The notes: generated by a model from the letters alone, not told the origin. 64,000 nucleotides of DNA from Bacillota bacterium (GCA_023460085.1 JAEWRI010000031.1:62001-126000); one strand, 5' to 3'; numbered from the stretch's first letter, positions 42,019-51,609 are shown. Made by a program: numbers and translations.

Positions 42019-44772
42019 TCACGCAACTAATATCCCGTTCATTTCTTCAAGTATACTTAAATACGATCCGTTAAAAAGTTCATAAAAGCGGCCTAATCCC
42101 CCCTTGCTGTCAAATGGCGATAGTTCCAGATCAGCAGGTTCAACGGAAAGGGATGTTGCGATATGGTCTTTTATCATGCGTAGCCAATCCATTTGTTCTT
42201 CTGTAAAATGGATATGTCCAGCATTTTTAGCCAGAGTCCAACGCATGAAGTTATAATTCACCGTGTCCGCAAAAGGGGACAGCTCGCTTGCATAACCTAA
42301 TTCGAACTTTATTAGCGAAAAGATATCCGTCAACATACGGACAGTTCCCCGGCCTTTTACGGATGTCTGATTCTTCAAATAATAACTTTCCCATAAATAC
42401 TCCAAAGTCAGGTTATATGGAGGTGCTGTCAACTTTTCATGCAGTTCCTTTATCATTTTCAACGTTAATGGACGGTTTTGATAGCTTTGGTTATAGATGA
42501 TCTGCAAAGCCGTAATTTCGTCTTTATTCTCGTCAATAAACTGGCGGAACGTCTGAATTGTACTTTCGGCTCTTTGCGCATAATGCTCATCCCAGCCCGC
42601 AAAAATCACTGTATCAAGATTCACACGATCGACAACTTGATCATGATTCTTGCGTACATTCTCGATATATTCACGCAGCTTAGGCGAATAAAACAGTTGG
42701 CATGCTTCCTCTGTTAATTCTTTTTGTACTTCATTAACCTGCTCGGGCGTCGCATCGTCCGGGGACAAAAGATTATACTTCTCTTGAGCCTTAACAGTTA
42801 GGACGTCCAAATCAAAACAATCCAGCAGGTCCGCGACCATATCCCGAATGGGTATGCCCCCTGACAACTCTTCGAACTTTTCACGTTCCTTCTTATCAAC
42901 AACGCTGTTGAGGCGTGCCAAACGGTTTGCGACTGAAGTCAAAACATCCTCATCCCTGCTACCGAGCGCAATACTCATCATCAGGTCTTTTAAAGGTATG
43001 GTGGGCTTACGTTCCAATGGCCTAGAATCAGTCTTCGTTGACTTTGTTACACCGACAGCATCAATGATAATAAAGCGAGATTTATTAGAAGTAGCAGATG
43101 GAGAAACATCCTGTAATTCTTCTTTTGATAATGTCCTTGTGCCACGTCCCTTCATTTGTTCGAAATAGTTTTTGCTTCGAACATCACGCATAAATACTAA
43201 ACACTCGATAGGTTTTACATCCGTACCCGTTGCAATCATATCAACGGTAACCGCAATACGGGGATAATAGCCAATACGGAATGCAGCCAGTATTGATTTT
43301 GGGTCCTCTGTAGATTGGTAAGTAATCTTTTTGCAGAACTCATTTCCTTCGCCAAACTCCTCACGGACAATCTGAACGATATCATCAGCATGACTATCAG
43401 TCTTCGCAAAGATAAGTGTTTTCGGAACTTCTTTACGATTCGGAAAAATCTCACTCAACATCTTATCATGAATTGCTCGAATAATCGAACGAATTTGACT
43501 GGGATTTACTACATCCCGATCAAGCTGTGAACCGGTATAAGCCAAATCTTCATCAAGCTGCTCCCAGCGTTTCTTCCGAGATAGCCGATCTCTCTTCTCA
43601 ATAACCTGTTTCATGATATAAGCGCCCTTGGACGTTATATCAGTCTGGATAACATACAGATCTTCTCCCACGTTGACGTTATCAATTATAGCCTGCTCAC
43701 GAGGGTACTCACTGACTACATTTTCATTAAAAAAACCAAAGGTTCTCTTATCTGGCGTGGCAGTCAAGCCAATTAAGAACGCATCAAAATAATCTAGCAC
43801 CTGCTGCCACACATTATAGATTGAACGATGGCATTCATCGATGATGATAAAATCAAAATACTCAACAGGATACTTTGCGTTGTACACAACTTCTTTTGGC
43901 TTGCTGTCGAGCCGTACTTCGTTAAACGATGTCTCTTCAAGGCTATCATCCAAATCTTCGCCTTTAAGAATTGAGTACATTCTTTGAATTGTACTGATGC
44001 ACACATGAGACTCTGGTATATATGACGATTTAAGACGGACAATATTGTAAAGCTCAGGGAATAGTCTTACGTCGTCGTTCGGTTTATATTTTCTAAACTC
44101 TTCTTCCGCTTGTTCCCCTAGGTTCTTTGTATCCACTAAGAAAAGAACTCGTTTTGCTTTAGCAAAGCGCAATAGCCGGTATACAGATGTAATGGCAGTA
44201 TAGGTCTTACCTGCTCCAGTTGCCATTTGTATCAAAGCACGAGACTTATTCTCAGCAAATGAGTCCTCAAGTTTTAGTATCGCGTTTGTTTGGCATTTTC
44301 GAAAACCGGTATCATCAAACTCGGGAAAGTGCTTCATGTTGTTTCTCAACGTATTATCTGCTTTAAGCCATCTTTCCAACGTTTCAGGCTGAAAGAAAGA
44401 AAAGACAGTCCTAGATCGCGCTTTTTCATCAGCGTAATCAGTGAAACGAGTTAATACATCTGTTGCTTCGTAGACGAAACGAAGAGACTGAGAATTGATA
44501 ACCCATTTTAAATTACTGTTTGCATAACGGGTTGATTGATCCTCAACTGTTGTAATGTTCTCGCCCATGTTACTAGGCTTGGCTTCTATGACTCCTACGG
44601 GAACTCTATTAACAAAAAGAATATAATCCACCGGCCCCGTATCAGTAGGAAATTCCCTGACAGCAACACCAAGAGAAGCTGCTGGATTAAACTCTCGCAT
44701 ATCTTGCAAAACCCAGCCTACTTGCTCTAGTTTTTTATCTATTATTTGTCGCGCTTTTGTCTCAGGAGTCAA
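42019..44772 (-). CDS. hsdR: Type I restriction enzyme motor/nuclease subunit
   Basis: A 917-residue protein that pulls DNA and cuts it. The N-terminal nuclease motif is YILFVNRVPVGVIEAKPSNMGE. The helicase motor has Walker A QMATGAGKTYTAI, DECH box FIIIDECHRSIYN, motif III GLTATPDK, and motif VI region QMKGRGTRT. The C-terminal region matches the EcoEI-type HsdR. It heads the restriction operon hsdR-hsdS-(nuclease/TM)-hsdM-metallopeptidase. The length suggests a full, working gene. Confidence 0.94.
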   Translation of the reverse strand: MTPETKARQIIDKKLEQVGWVLQDMREFNPAASLGVAVREFPTDTGPVDYILFVNRVPVGVIEAKPSNMGENITTVEDQSTRYANSNLKWVINSQSLRFVYEATDVLTRFTDYADEKARSRTVFSFFQPETLERWLKADNTLRNNMKHFPEFDDTGFRKCQTNAILKLEDSFAENKSRALIQMATGAGKTYTAITSVYRLLRFAKAKRVLFLVDTKNLGEQAEEEFRKYKPNDDVRLFPELYNIVRLKSSYIPESHVCISTIQRMYSILKGEDLDDSLEETSFNEVRLDSKPKEVVYNAKYPVEYFDFIIIDECHRSIYNVWQQVLDYFDAFLIGLTATPDKRTFGFFNENVVSEYPREQAIIDNVNVGEDLYVIQTDITSKGAYIMKQVIEKRDRLSRKKRWEQLDEDLAYTGSQLDRDVVNPSQIRSIIRAIHDKMLSEIFPNRKEVPKTLIFAKTDSHADDIVQIVREEFGEGNEFCKKITYQSTEDPKSILAAFRIGYYPRIAVTVDMIATGTDVKPIECLVFMRDVRSKNYFEQMKGRGTRTLSKEELQDVSPSATSNKSRFIIIDAVGVTKSTKTDSRPLERKPTIPLKDLMMSIALGSRDEDVLTSVANRLARLNSVVDKKEREKFEELSGGIPIRDMVADLLDCFDLDVLTVKAQEKYNLLSPDDATPEQVNEVQKELTEEACQLFYSPKLREYIENVRKNHDQVVDRVNLDTVIFAGWDEHYAQRAESTIQTFRQFIDENKDEITALQIIYNQSYQNRPLTLKMIKELHEKLTAPPYNLTLEYLWESYYLKNQTSVKGRGTVRMLTDIFSLIKFELGYASELSPFADTVNYNFMRWTLAKNAGHIHFTEEQMDWLRMIKDHIATSLSVEPADLELSPFDSKGGLGRFYELFNGSYLSILEEMNGILVA

Positions 44773-45403
44773 ATGATCACCTGTCTATATAACGTTAAGT
44801 ATTCTTGTAATTATTATAGATTCATTCTTATAGATTTTCAAATATTTTGTAAGCCATTGCGATATATAGAATAAATACATTATTGCTATACTGCTTATCT
44901 CAGGTTTATGGATAATGGGAAATTGGGCAGGAACACGAAAAACGAATATTGACCCTATTTATTTTGAATGCGATAGGCAGCAATCACATTCAGTACACAT
45001 CGCCTCGTGATATTAAACAGATTTGCACGATATCAGTATTAGAATTAAAATATATTATTCTAAACGAAGGGGATATTGGTAATTTTGGGATTTTGATGTC
45101 GGTGAAAAGGTGGACAAGCAGTTTTTCCAACATGGGGGTATCCAAAGGGCGCTCTCCCTTGGCAAACGACATTGCTTGCAAGGTCTAGTGTGCTATTATG
45201 CCTGATCTGCCATCTGACGCGAAAATTGTGCCGTCGCTTTGTTGGGCGGCACTGTTTGAAGCGGTAGGCTAAGATTTGAAGCGGATGACGAGAAAATTGC
45301 GGCCTGCTTTCCAGGGAGGACGAGGCCTAATATCTAGTCTACAGGCATCTCAATCTTAATCCATAAAATTGCCGTTTCCCATAAATGCATTGGGTAATAT
45401 GTT
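44773..45403. other. Intergenic region between hsdR and TIR-Sel1 genes
   Basis: About 630 bases. The first part is A+T-rich and should carry the hsdR promoter on the minus strand. From about 45,180 to 45,350 the composition turns G+C-rich, unlike the rest of the element, and a short minus-strand frame (to about 44,990) reads SFAKGERPLDTPMLEKLLVHLFTDIKI, which could be a remnant of an older gene. No intact gene is visible. Confidence 0.4.
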
Positions 45404-46489
45404 TCACGTTTCCAACTGAATTTTAAAAAGTTCTTTTATACGTCTGGCCAACTTTGTATAAATTTCGTCGCGTTCAGCAGGGCAGTTCTTTGCGAGAGCA
45501 TGTCGGGGATCTATTATAGCCTGATATTTGTCTATACCTGTATCTTCATAGGCACAGGAACGCACAGGCAACCACAGAATGGTTGCGCCATCTTTATCAG
45601 CCGCCTCCAAGATGTGAGGAAACTCCTTACGCCATACATATTCGGACGCAAAAAAATGGGCAGAACTCATCAAAACAGCAACTTTTGCCTTAGCAAGTGC
45701 AGCATTAATTTCTTTATCCCAGTCTTCACCGGACTTTATTTTCGTATCGTCCCACCACTTAATTTCTGTTATATTCTCCAGCGCTTTCAAGTGCGGATGC
45801 AATTCATCTCTGTATTGTTCATCCTTATGGGCGTAGCTAATAAATACTTGTGTACGTTGGGCTTTTTGGGCTGTTTCCGCCTTTATCCGAGCTTTTTCAA
45901 GCTCCAAATTTACTGCAGTTATCCTTTCTTGAAGAAGATTTTTCTCATTTTCGTCAATGGGGAAATCTTCAAACGAATCGGCGTTCAATAACGCTTGTTC
46001 ATAGTAATCTTTTGCTATCTTTAAATCCTGTTTCTCACCAATCCCATCACGATACATGTCTCCAAGGCGGGAGGAACTTATCCAGCATCCTTGCTGAGCA
46101 GAACGCATATAGAGCTTAATAGCTTCTTTGTAGTCTAAAGAAATACCAATATCCACACCCGTTCCATCTTTATACAAATCAGCTAGACAGAATAACGCTA
46201 TGGCATCTTCTTTCTCTTGAGAAGCTCTATACCATCTCACTGCCTCTTTTAAATCCTTATTGACACCTTGACCGAGCTGCAACAACTGCCCCAATTCACT
46301 TTGCGCCCTCGCATGGCCTTGCTCGGCAGCAAGCCTATACCATTTTGCTGCCTCGTCATAATCTGTCTCAATACCTTGACAACTATAACCATAACAATGC
46401 CCAACACGAAACTGAAATTCAGGATCTCCGGCTTTGGCCTTATCGCGAAGGAGTGTTTCCAAGGTCCCACTATTTGTTTGATTTCGCAT
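45404..46489 (-). CDS. Sel1-repeat TIR-domain protein
   Basis: A 361-residue protein with about four Sel1 repeats (about 15-185: DEAAKWYRLAAEQGHARAQSELGQLL, DLKEAVRWYRASQ, DYKEAIKLYMRSAQQG), a short coiled coil, and a C-terminal TIR domain (about 215-345). The TIR shows VFISYAHKDEQYRDELHPHL, WWDDTKIKSGEDW and SSAHFFASEYVWRKEFPHIL, where the last glutamate fits the NAD-cleaving TIR catalytic position. Many bacterial TIR proteins kill the infected host by cleaving NAD; the repeats could sense a partner or trigger. It lies in the defence cargo of the transposon, so an anti-phage role is the natural inference. Confidence 0.8.
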   Translation of the reverse strand: MRNQTNSGTLETLLRDKAKAGDPEFQFRVGHCYGYSCQGIETDYDEAAKWYRLAAEQGHARAQSELGQLLQLGQGVNKDLKEAVRWYRASQEKEDAIALFCLADLYKDGTGVDIGISLDYKEAIKLYMRSAQQGCWISSSRLGDMYRDGIGEKQDLKIAKDYYEQALLNADSFEDFPIDENEKNLLQERITAVNLELEKARIKAETAQKAQRTQVFISYAHKDEQYRDELHPHLKALENITEIKWWDDTKIKSGEDWDKEINAALAKAKVAVLMSSAHFFASEYVWRKEFPHILEAADKDGATILWLPVRSCAYEDTGIDKYQAIIDPRHALAKNCPAERDEIYTKLARRIKELFKIQLET

Positions 46490-46751
46490 TTATTTCGCCC
46501 CTATGCTACCATTTTATAACATGTTACTGCAAGTTTTGACTAAGTTCAAGTAAATTTGCGCATATTCTACTTTCAATACGTATTCTACATAATAGTTTTA
46601 TTTAATGGGAAGTTAAGCAAAAGTAAATTGATATATTTCCATCGTATTCATTATGTTGATTAGTCTAGTATAATGAAATCCTTGTGTATTCCTTTATCAT
46701 TTTATAATATTCTCCATATAAGCCCCGATTGTTTCCAAAAATTCATTCAGA

Positions 46752-48893
46752 TTATATATCCGCACCCATCAAAACTCCATTTTCGTCAGTCAACTCGATA
46801 TGCTTTGAAAAATACTGAAATGAAGCTTCGTTGTGATCTACTACAATTACCGTCTTCATGTTGCTTGCCAACTGATTTAAAAAAAGAATAACACAATAGA
46901 TTTCTGTATTACTCAATCCTTTAAATGGTTCATCTATTCCTAAGATCCTGGCTGTAGATCTGGAAGACTTCAATATTTTAATTCTGATATTTTCGCCACC
47001 GGACAGTGTCGATGTCGGTTGGCCGATTCTTAAATGTCCCAACATGATAGAAGAGGCATTTTGCAATAATTCCACTATTTTTTTGTCAATTTTCAAGAAA
47101 TACTCATGTGCCTCATCGACTGTCATTTCCCAAACATCAAAGATGCTTTTGTTAAACAGCATATACTTCTTTAGATTCTTATTAAAACCCGTCCCCTCAC
47201 AATCGTGGCATTCCATACGTACCGTAGCACTCTGTTCATTTCCGTATTCCAAAAATCCTGCTCCTGAACATATAGGACATGCTCCTTCGCATCCCGTTAA
47301 ATTTGAAAAAAAGCGCTTATCCTTATTATGTTTTTTAGCAAAAGCTTCTGAAATATGGCTAAAAATATCAAGGACAGTTGCGACAGAAGAATTTTTATTT
47401 CCTAAAAGGGGTCTTTGGTTGATATACAAATACCGCTCAAAATATTGTGGCAGATATTCACGCAAGAGGGTTGATTTTCCCACGCCAGATCTACCTGTTA
47501 TTAAGTTTAAGCAGCCAATAGCGACACTGATATTTACCCCAGAATACTGGTAGATTCGACTACCGAGTGTTATAGAAACTGTTTCCTTTGGTGTAGCAAC
47601 ATTAAAATCGTTATTAATACTTTGAGACTTTAGATATTGTCGAGCATCAATAATGGAGCCACCTTCTTTGCCACTCTTTTCTCCAAGGGCTATGACGACC
47701 TTTGCGTCTTTAACGAAAATATCGCTGTGCTCCACAATGACTAAGGTGTGATGAGTTGATAAGTCTAATACGTTTCTATATATAGCATTTTTTTCAGAGC
47801 CAGAGAGCCCCGCCAATGGCTCGTCCAATACAATTAATAAATCTGATAGCTGAGTATTAAAAACCTGAACTAAACGAAGGCGCTGCAACTCCCCACCTGA
47901 AAGAGTGGGAATGGCGCGGTGCAAAAAGAGGTGACCTAGATTAAGCTCTACCGCCTTTACTATAAAACTATAAATGTTTTTCAAGGCAAAAGTTAAGTTT
48001 GGGTTCTTTTCACTTTTCATTATTTGAGCAACATGTTGACAAAGGTTCTCGAAAGGAGTTGTCATGAACTCACCAATTGAAAGCCCCAAAAGTTTGTATT
48101 GCTCATGGCCAGATGCATACTTTCGACCATGACAGTATTCACATTCTTTATCTGCGAAAAACTGCTTTGAAGGAGTAAAATTTGCCATCATAGGTTTTTC
48201 TGTCATGATGCCATTGAATTTCGTAGTGCGTCTTGAAAAAGAGTTAGTCTTTTTATATCTTATTGAATATTTGATGTCACTTTCACCAAAGAGGAATAGT
48301 CTTTTTTCTTTTTCTGAAAGCTGTCTGAAATTCTTTTTGAAATCAATTCCATAATCTGTACAAAAGTTCTTAATAATTTGAGAATAAAAGTCCTTATACT
48401 TATTCCAACACTTAATCGGGTTTTTTTCCAAGGGGGTATCATAATCAACGATTCTGTTTTCATCTAGCTCTTTAATAAAACCCATCCCATGGCAATGTTC
48501 ACATAGATTTTCCTCTTTGTTTAATATAAAAAAATCTTCATTCAAATCCAACAGCGCGGCATAGACCAATGCGATATTACGGTTAAGCCCAAAATAAGTA
48601 CCTATTGTTGATCGCATATTATTATTATAGTTTGACTGCCGAATTGGGATTGCGGCCATCATGTTGGAGTAGGATTTCACTCGATAGGTTGGCTCTGGAA
48701 TTTCATCAGCAAACATGGACAAAAATTCATGTTGCCCAATTTGTGCAATAGTGTCGTATGCCAAGGACGATTTTCCGCTGCCAGATGGGCCGATCACCAA
48801 ATTAATAGTTCCCTTTTGCAGTGAAACATCAATATTCTTCAAGTTGTTGGTTTCAATCCCCAGAATATCAATGGTGTCGGGCATTAGATTCAC
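46752..48893 (-). CDS. UvrA-like ABC ATPase of the peptide cassette
   Basis: A 713-residue tandem ABC ATPase of the UvrA type, about 230 residues shorter than housekeeping UvrA. Walker A copies are GPSGSGKSSLAYD (residues 35-47) and GRSGVGKSTLL (about 470); signatures are LSGGELQRLRLVQVF and LSGGENIRIKIL. Zinc-finger cysteines are CEHCHGMGF (about 130), CEYCHGR (about 250), CPICSGAGF (about 540) and CHDCEGTGF (about 562). It overlaps the radical-SAM gene by 26 bases, so it is translated with the peptide maturase. UvrA paralogues can protect against DNA-active compounds; here it may give immunity to, or carry out the action of, the peptide. Confidence 0.85.
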   Translation of the reverse strand: MNLMPDTIDILGIETNNLKNIDVSLQKGTINLVIGPSGSGKSSLAYDTIAQIGQHEFLSMFADEIPEPTYRVKSYSNMMAAIPIRQSNYNNNMRSTIGTYFGLNRNIALVYAALLDLNEDFFILNKEENLCEHCHGMGFIKELDENRIVDYDTPLEKNPIKCWNKYKDFYSQIIKNFCTDYGIDFKKNFRQLSEKEKRLFLFGESDIKYSIRYKKTNSFSRRTTKFNGIMTEKPMMANFTPSKQFFADKECEYCHGRKYASGHEQYKLLGLSIGEFMTTPFENLCQHVAQIMKSEKNPNLTFALKNIYSFIVKAVELNLGHLFLHRAIPTLSGGELQRLRLVQVFNTQLSDLLIVLDEPLAGLSGSEKNAIYRNVLDLSTHHTLVIVEHSDIFVKDAKVVIALGEKSGKEGGSIIDARQYLKSQSINNDFNVATPKETVSITLGSRIYQYSGVNISVAIGCLNLITGRSGVGKSTLLREYLPQYFERYLYINQRPLLGNKNSSVATVLDIFSHISEAFAKKHNKDKRFFSNLTGCEGACPICSGAGFLEYGNEQSATVRMECHDCEGTGFNKNLKKYMLFNKSIFDVWEMTVDEAHEYFLKIDKKIVELLQNASSIMLGHLRIGQPTSTLSGGENIRIKILKSSRSTARILGIDEPFKGLSNTEIYCVILFLNQLASNMKTVIVVDHNEASFQYFSKHIELTDENGVLMGADI

Positions 48894-50283
48894 TGCTCTC
48901 TGTAATAATTCGGTATAAATCGCGTATGAAGAACTCTAATGTTTTTTTTGAGTGGACACAGAAGCGCTCATCTATTGAATGAATCGTATTGCCCGGCTTA
49001 AGATGCATTGCGTTCACCGGGCATCCACCACCGCAAATACCAAGCGCGGGGCACGACAAGCATTCTTCATGGTTTATAGGAGTTACCTGCGACCATTCAA
49101 TAAATTGTGCGTTCTCTACAGCGTTAAAAGTGTCGTCCGCTATATGCGATACAAAATATTTTTTATCGGATAAGCAACCGTGGCAAATGCCCACGCGGCC
49201 GTCTGGAGCAATAACAAGCTGTCCTCCGGAGGTGGCGGCACAATCGGAAAAATACACCTGCGCCTTGGAAAAAGACTTAAGCTTACGCATCATACGATCT
49301 TCGTAAACACCGAGTTCCCGCAGTTTAACAAATTCGTCAATGATGAACTGCGCTGCGGCTTCATTATAGCTCTGAGGCAGTACAAAATTTTCATCGGACA
49401 TCATGATGTTGAACCCAAAGCCTTTGATACCATACGTGTCAATCAACGCCAGAATATTTTGAGTGTCCTTAATCGTTTCTTCGCTCAAGGTCACTGAAAG
49501 AGAAATGTTGATACCCATTTCTCTACATTTGTCCAATGTGGCTAAGATGCGAGAAAACACAGGTTTTCCTGCAATGTCAACCCGCATGCTGTTTGCTTCT
49601 TCAGTGAATCCGTCTATCGAGATTGCTATTGCAACCCTAAGCTCACTCAGACGGGTAAGCCTTTCTTCATTCAGCAAAACACCATTTGTAACAATCGACA
49701 TTTCGATGTTTTCAACACATTTTTCTTTTTGGCGAAGTTCGTTAATGCGAAGTGCGGCATGCTCTAGCACCGAAAAATTGACCAGCGGCTCCCCACCATA
49801 GAATATGAGTATTGGCTTGTTTTCTGCAGTGTCTAAACCGGAGAGTTTGATTTGGCGGATGAAAAAATCAATTGCCTTGTCTGCGGTTTCAATAGACATA
49901 TTTTCGGATGAAAAGCTACTTCTCTTTGCTTTGTCATTATTACCCAAAAAGCAATACTTGCATGCCAAATTACATTGCTCACTCATGATCATATAGCAAA
50001 CATTGATGGCGGGCGAAGGGATATTTGATTGAACAAATTGAAGCACTCGCTCGTCCTCATCCAGCGCTTGAGTGAGAATTTTGTATTTTGCAAGCTCAGC
50101 AACCTCGTTCTGAATTGCCTCTGGAGCGTCATTGCATTTATTGCAAGAAGAACTTGCAAGCCATGCCTGCAAGTTCTTATATATTTCCACAGATAGATAT
50201 ACTGGCTTCATACGAAGCGAATGATACAAAGCAACCATATCCTCCACTTCGTACACATGGGTAAAACGCGAAAACGTTACCAT
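48868..50283 (-). CDS. Radical SAM/SPASM peptide maturase
   Basis: A 471-residue radical-SAM enzyme that probably modifies the two tiny peptides encoded just before it. The cluster motif is EQCNLACKYCF (C104, C108, C111, C-x3-C-x2-C), with ILIFYGGEPLVNFSVLE as the SAM-binding strand. The C-terminal SPASM region holds two more cluster sites: CAATSGGQLVIAPDGRVGICHGC and CLSCPALGICGGGCPVNAMH with a last cysteine in ERFCVHS. The N-terminal 95 residues would be the leader-binding part. The start ATG overlaps the stop of the second peptide gene by 7 bases, a tight link. Family relatives form thioether links from cysteine to other residues. Confidence 0.87.
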   Translation of the reverse strand: MVTFSRFTHVYEVEDMVALYHSLRMKPVYLSVEIYKNLQAWLASSSCNKCNDAPEAIQNEVAELAKYKILTQALDEDERVLQFVQSNIPSPAINVCYMIMSEQCNLACKYCFLGNNDKAKRSSFSSENMSIETADKAIDFFIRQIKLSGLDTAENKPILIFYGGEPLVNFSVLEHAALRINELRQKEKCVENIEMSIVTNGVLLNEERLTRLSELRVAIAISIDGFTEEANSMRVDIAGKPVFSRILATLDKCREMGINISLSVTLSEETIKDTQNILALIDTYGIKGFGFNIMMSDENFVLPQSYNEAAAQFIIDEFVKLRELGVYEDRMMRKLKSFSKAQVYFSDCAATSGGQLVIAPDGRVGICHGCLSDKKYFVSHIADDTFNAVENAQFIEWSQVTPINHEECLSCPALGICGGGCPVNAMHLKPGNTIHSIDERFCVHSKKTLEFFIRDLYRIITESSESNARHH

Positions 50284-50429
50284 TCGATATCGCCAAAATC
50301 AGGCATGGCACGGCAAGAGCACGCGCACGTACAAGAATTACAGGCAACACAAGCACAGCGAGCCATGGCAACCGCATCGTTCTCAATATTCCCAAACAAC
50401 TTCTGATAATCGACAGCTGTAGCGCTCAT
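50277..50429 (-). CDS. Cysteine-rich RiPP precursor peptide B
   Basis: A 50-residue peptide. The leader part is MSATAVDYQKLFGNIENDAV, with a DYxxxxGxI motif shared with peptide A. The core is RCACVACNSCTCACSCR with seven cysteines (25, 27, 30, 33, 35, 37, 39), and the tail is PDFGDIEW. GGGAGG lies nine bases before the ATG and the stop codon lies within the maturase start. The leader, cysteine ladder and adjacent SPASM enzyme fit a ranthipeptide-like thioether peptide; I recall a seven-cysteine Clo7bot peptide family that it resembles. Confidence 0.8.
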   Translation of the reverse strand: MSATAVDYQKLFGNIENDAVAMARCACVACNSCTCACSCRAMPDFGDIEW

Positions 50430-50430
50430 G

Positions 50431-50598
50431 TTAAATTGCCTCCCATTCGAAATCTGTAATTCTTCCACCGGAGCAAGAGCAGCGGCAACTGCAAGTGCAT
50501 CCCGTACACTGCGCAATGCAGGTAGTTGAAGCACAAACCATTTCTTCGCTAATCTTTCCCAGCATCGCCCGATAATCACCGGAATCATATAAAATCAT
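50431..50598 (-). CDS. Cysteine-rich RiPP precursor peptide A
   Basis: A 55-residue paralogue of peptide B, from ATG 50598 (a GTG 15 bases further upstream is possible). It has SGDYRAMLGKISEEM as leader with the same DYxxxxGxI motif, then eight cysteines (22, 27, 31, 34, 36, 38, 40, 42) in CASTTCIAQCTGCTCSCRC plus SC, and ends DFEWEAI. Both peptides share CxxCTCxCxC and a DF..EW-type end. It is the first gene after the promoter and ends one base before the peptide B start; the B ribosome site lies inside it. Confidence 0.78.
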   Translation of the reverse strand: MILYDSGDYRAMLGKISEEMVCASTTCIAQCTGCTCSCRCSCSGGRITDFEWEAI

Positions 50599-50636
50599 AT
50601 AAGCAGCCCCCACTTATTATTTTGTAATCTGTCCAC

Positions 50637-50666
50637 AATATACCACCTGATATATGCGTATGTCAA
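50637..50666 (-). promoter_or_regulatory. Promoter of the cysteine-rich peptide operon
   Basis: On the minus strand TTGACA (50666-50661) and TATATT (50642-50637) are 18 bp apart, about 40 bases before the first peptide gene. The flanking GTATAC and ATATATC sequences are palindromic in part, and may be an operator. Confidence 0.65.
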
Positions 50667-51318
50667 CATACAAAGTATACCCGCTATATAATTGCTCTCA
50701 AATATCGTATAAACTACAATATATTGCGGTTAATCATTGATTATAATACCTTATATGATGATTTTAAGTAGCGCTGATTGGAGGAGTTCTATTTGCGAAA
50801 ACATCTGAAAACCCAGTAATAATGCGGTGTTGTGGCACTATTGTATTTTGCGTATTTTGCGTATAACATTTTCAAGCCACACACGTCCTATCCCTTATTC
50901 TCCAGTCACTCTCGGACCATGTCCAGCGGCAGTACCCTCATTCAGAATGCCTTAGCACCACAATTAACTTTGATTGAGTCTTATCAACCCAAGTGATAAT
51001 TATAGACATACTCTTCATAATATGAGCGACGCAATTTATTTACACGATATGCAATGATTTTACACCATAATACATATAAGTTAAAGTAACTTATTTCTGA
51101 TTTAGGCATTCAAAGAGTGTAAGGATACAAAATGATTGGCAAGAATATGCCGTGAAATTGTGTTGAATCCAGTGGCTTTGTAAAAAAGAAATCTAGACAC
51201 TTCGAAACGTAGATATTATCTGTGTCTGAGTAAATATGTTATAATGAGATAAAAAGTAAGGCAAATATGCAGAGGCTGATGAGTTAAAATTAGGGACATT
51301 ATAATCGAGGTAGAATTG
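50667..51318. other. Intergenic region between the peptide operon and the Xre-like gene
   Basis: About 650 A+T-rich bases. A GGAGGAG ribosome-site-like sequence at about 50,780 is followed by a start and only eight codons, perhaps a gene remnant. A TATAAT at about 51,240 may be the promoter of the following gene. I see no repeats or structural RNA. Confidence 0.4.
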
Positions 51319-51609
51319 ATGGATAAACACTATAAAGAAGGCAATTTAAATGAACTATTTGAAGATGCAAAAAAACGTCCTGGATTTCAGAAAATTTATG
51401 AACAATTTAAGCCCTTATTTGAAGTGCAGAATTTTATTATTGAAGAGAAGATTAATAAGGGCTTAAGTAGTAAACAACTCGCTGTTCAAATAGGCATCAG
51501 CCAAAGGGAATTTAATAAACTGGAGCAAGCAGATGTAAGAATTAGGTTGGAGACACTATTGAAAGTCGCTGAGCATTTGAAAAGAAACCTTCAGATAATA
51601 TTTAAATGA
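51319..51609 (+). CDS. Small Xre-type helix-turn-helix protein
   Basis: A 96-residue DNA-binding protein. The helix-turn-helix is GLSSKQLAVQIGISQREFNKLEQADVRIRLETLLKVAEHL (about residues 49-88); the first half is helical with EGNLNELFEDAKKRPGFQKIYEQ. This is the shape of HigA-like antitoxins and of cargo regulators. GAGGT precedes the ATG. It could regulate the right-hand genes of the transposon, or pair with the ImmA-type protease 13 kb away. Confidence 0.75.
   Translation: MDKHYKEGNLNELFEDAKKRPGFQKIYEQFKPLFEVQNFIIEEKINKGLSSKQLAVQIGISQREFNKLEQADVRIRLETLLKVAEHLKRNLQIIFK

Noticed and set aside
44949..45188. 79-codon plus-strand frame after hsdR
   Set aside because: No ribosome site, no recognisable features, and it crosses a composition break.
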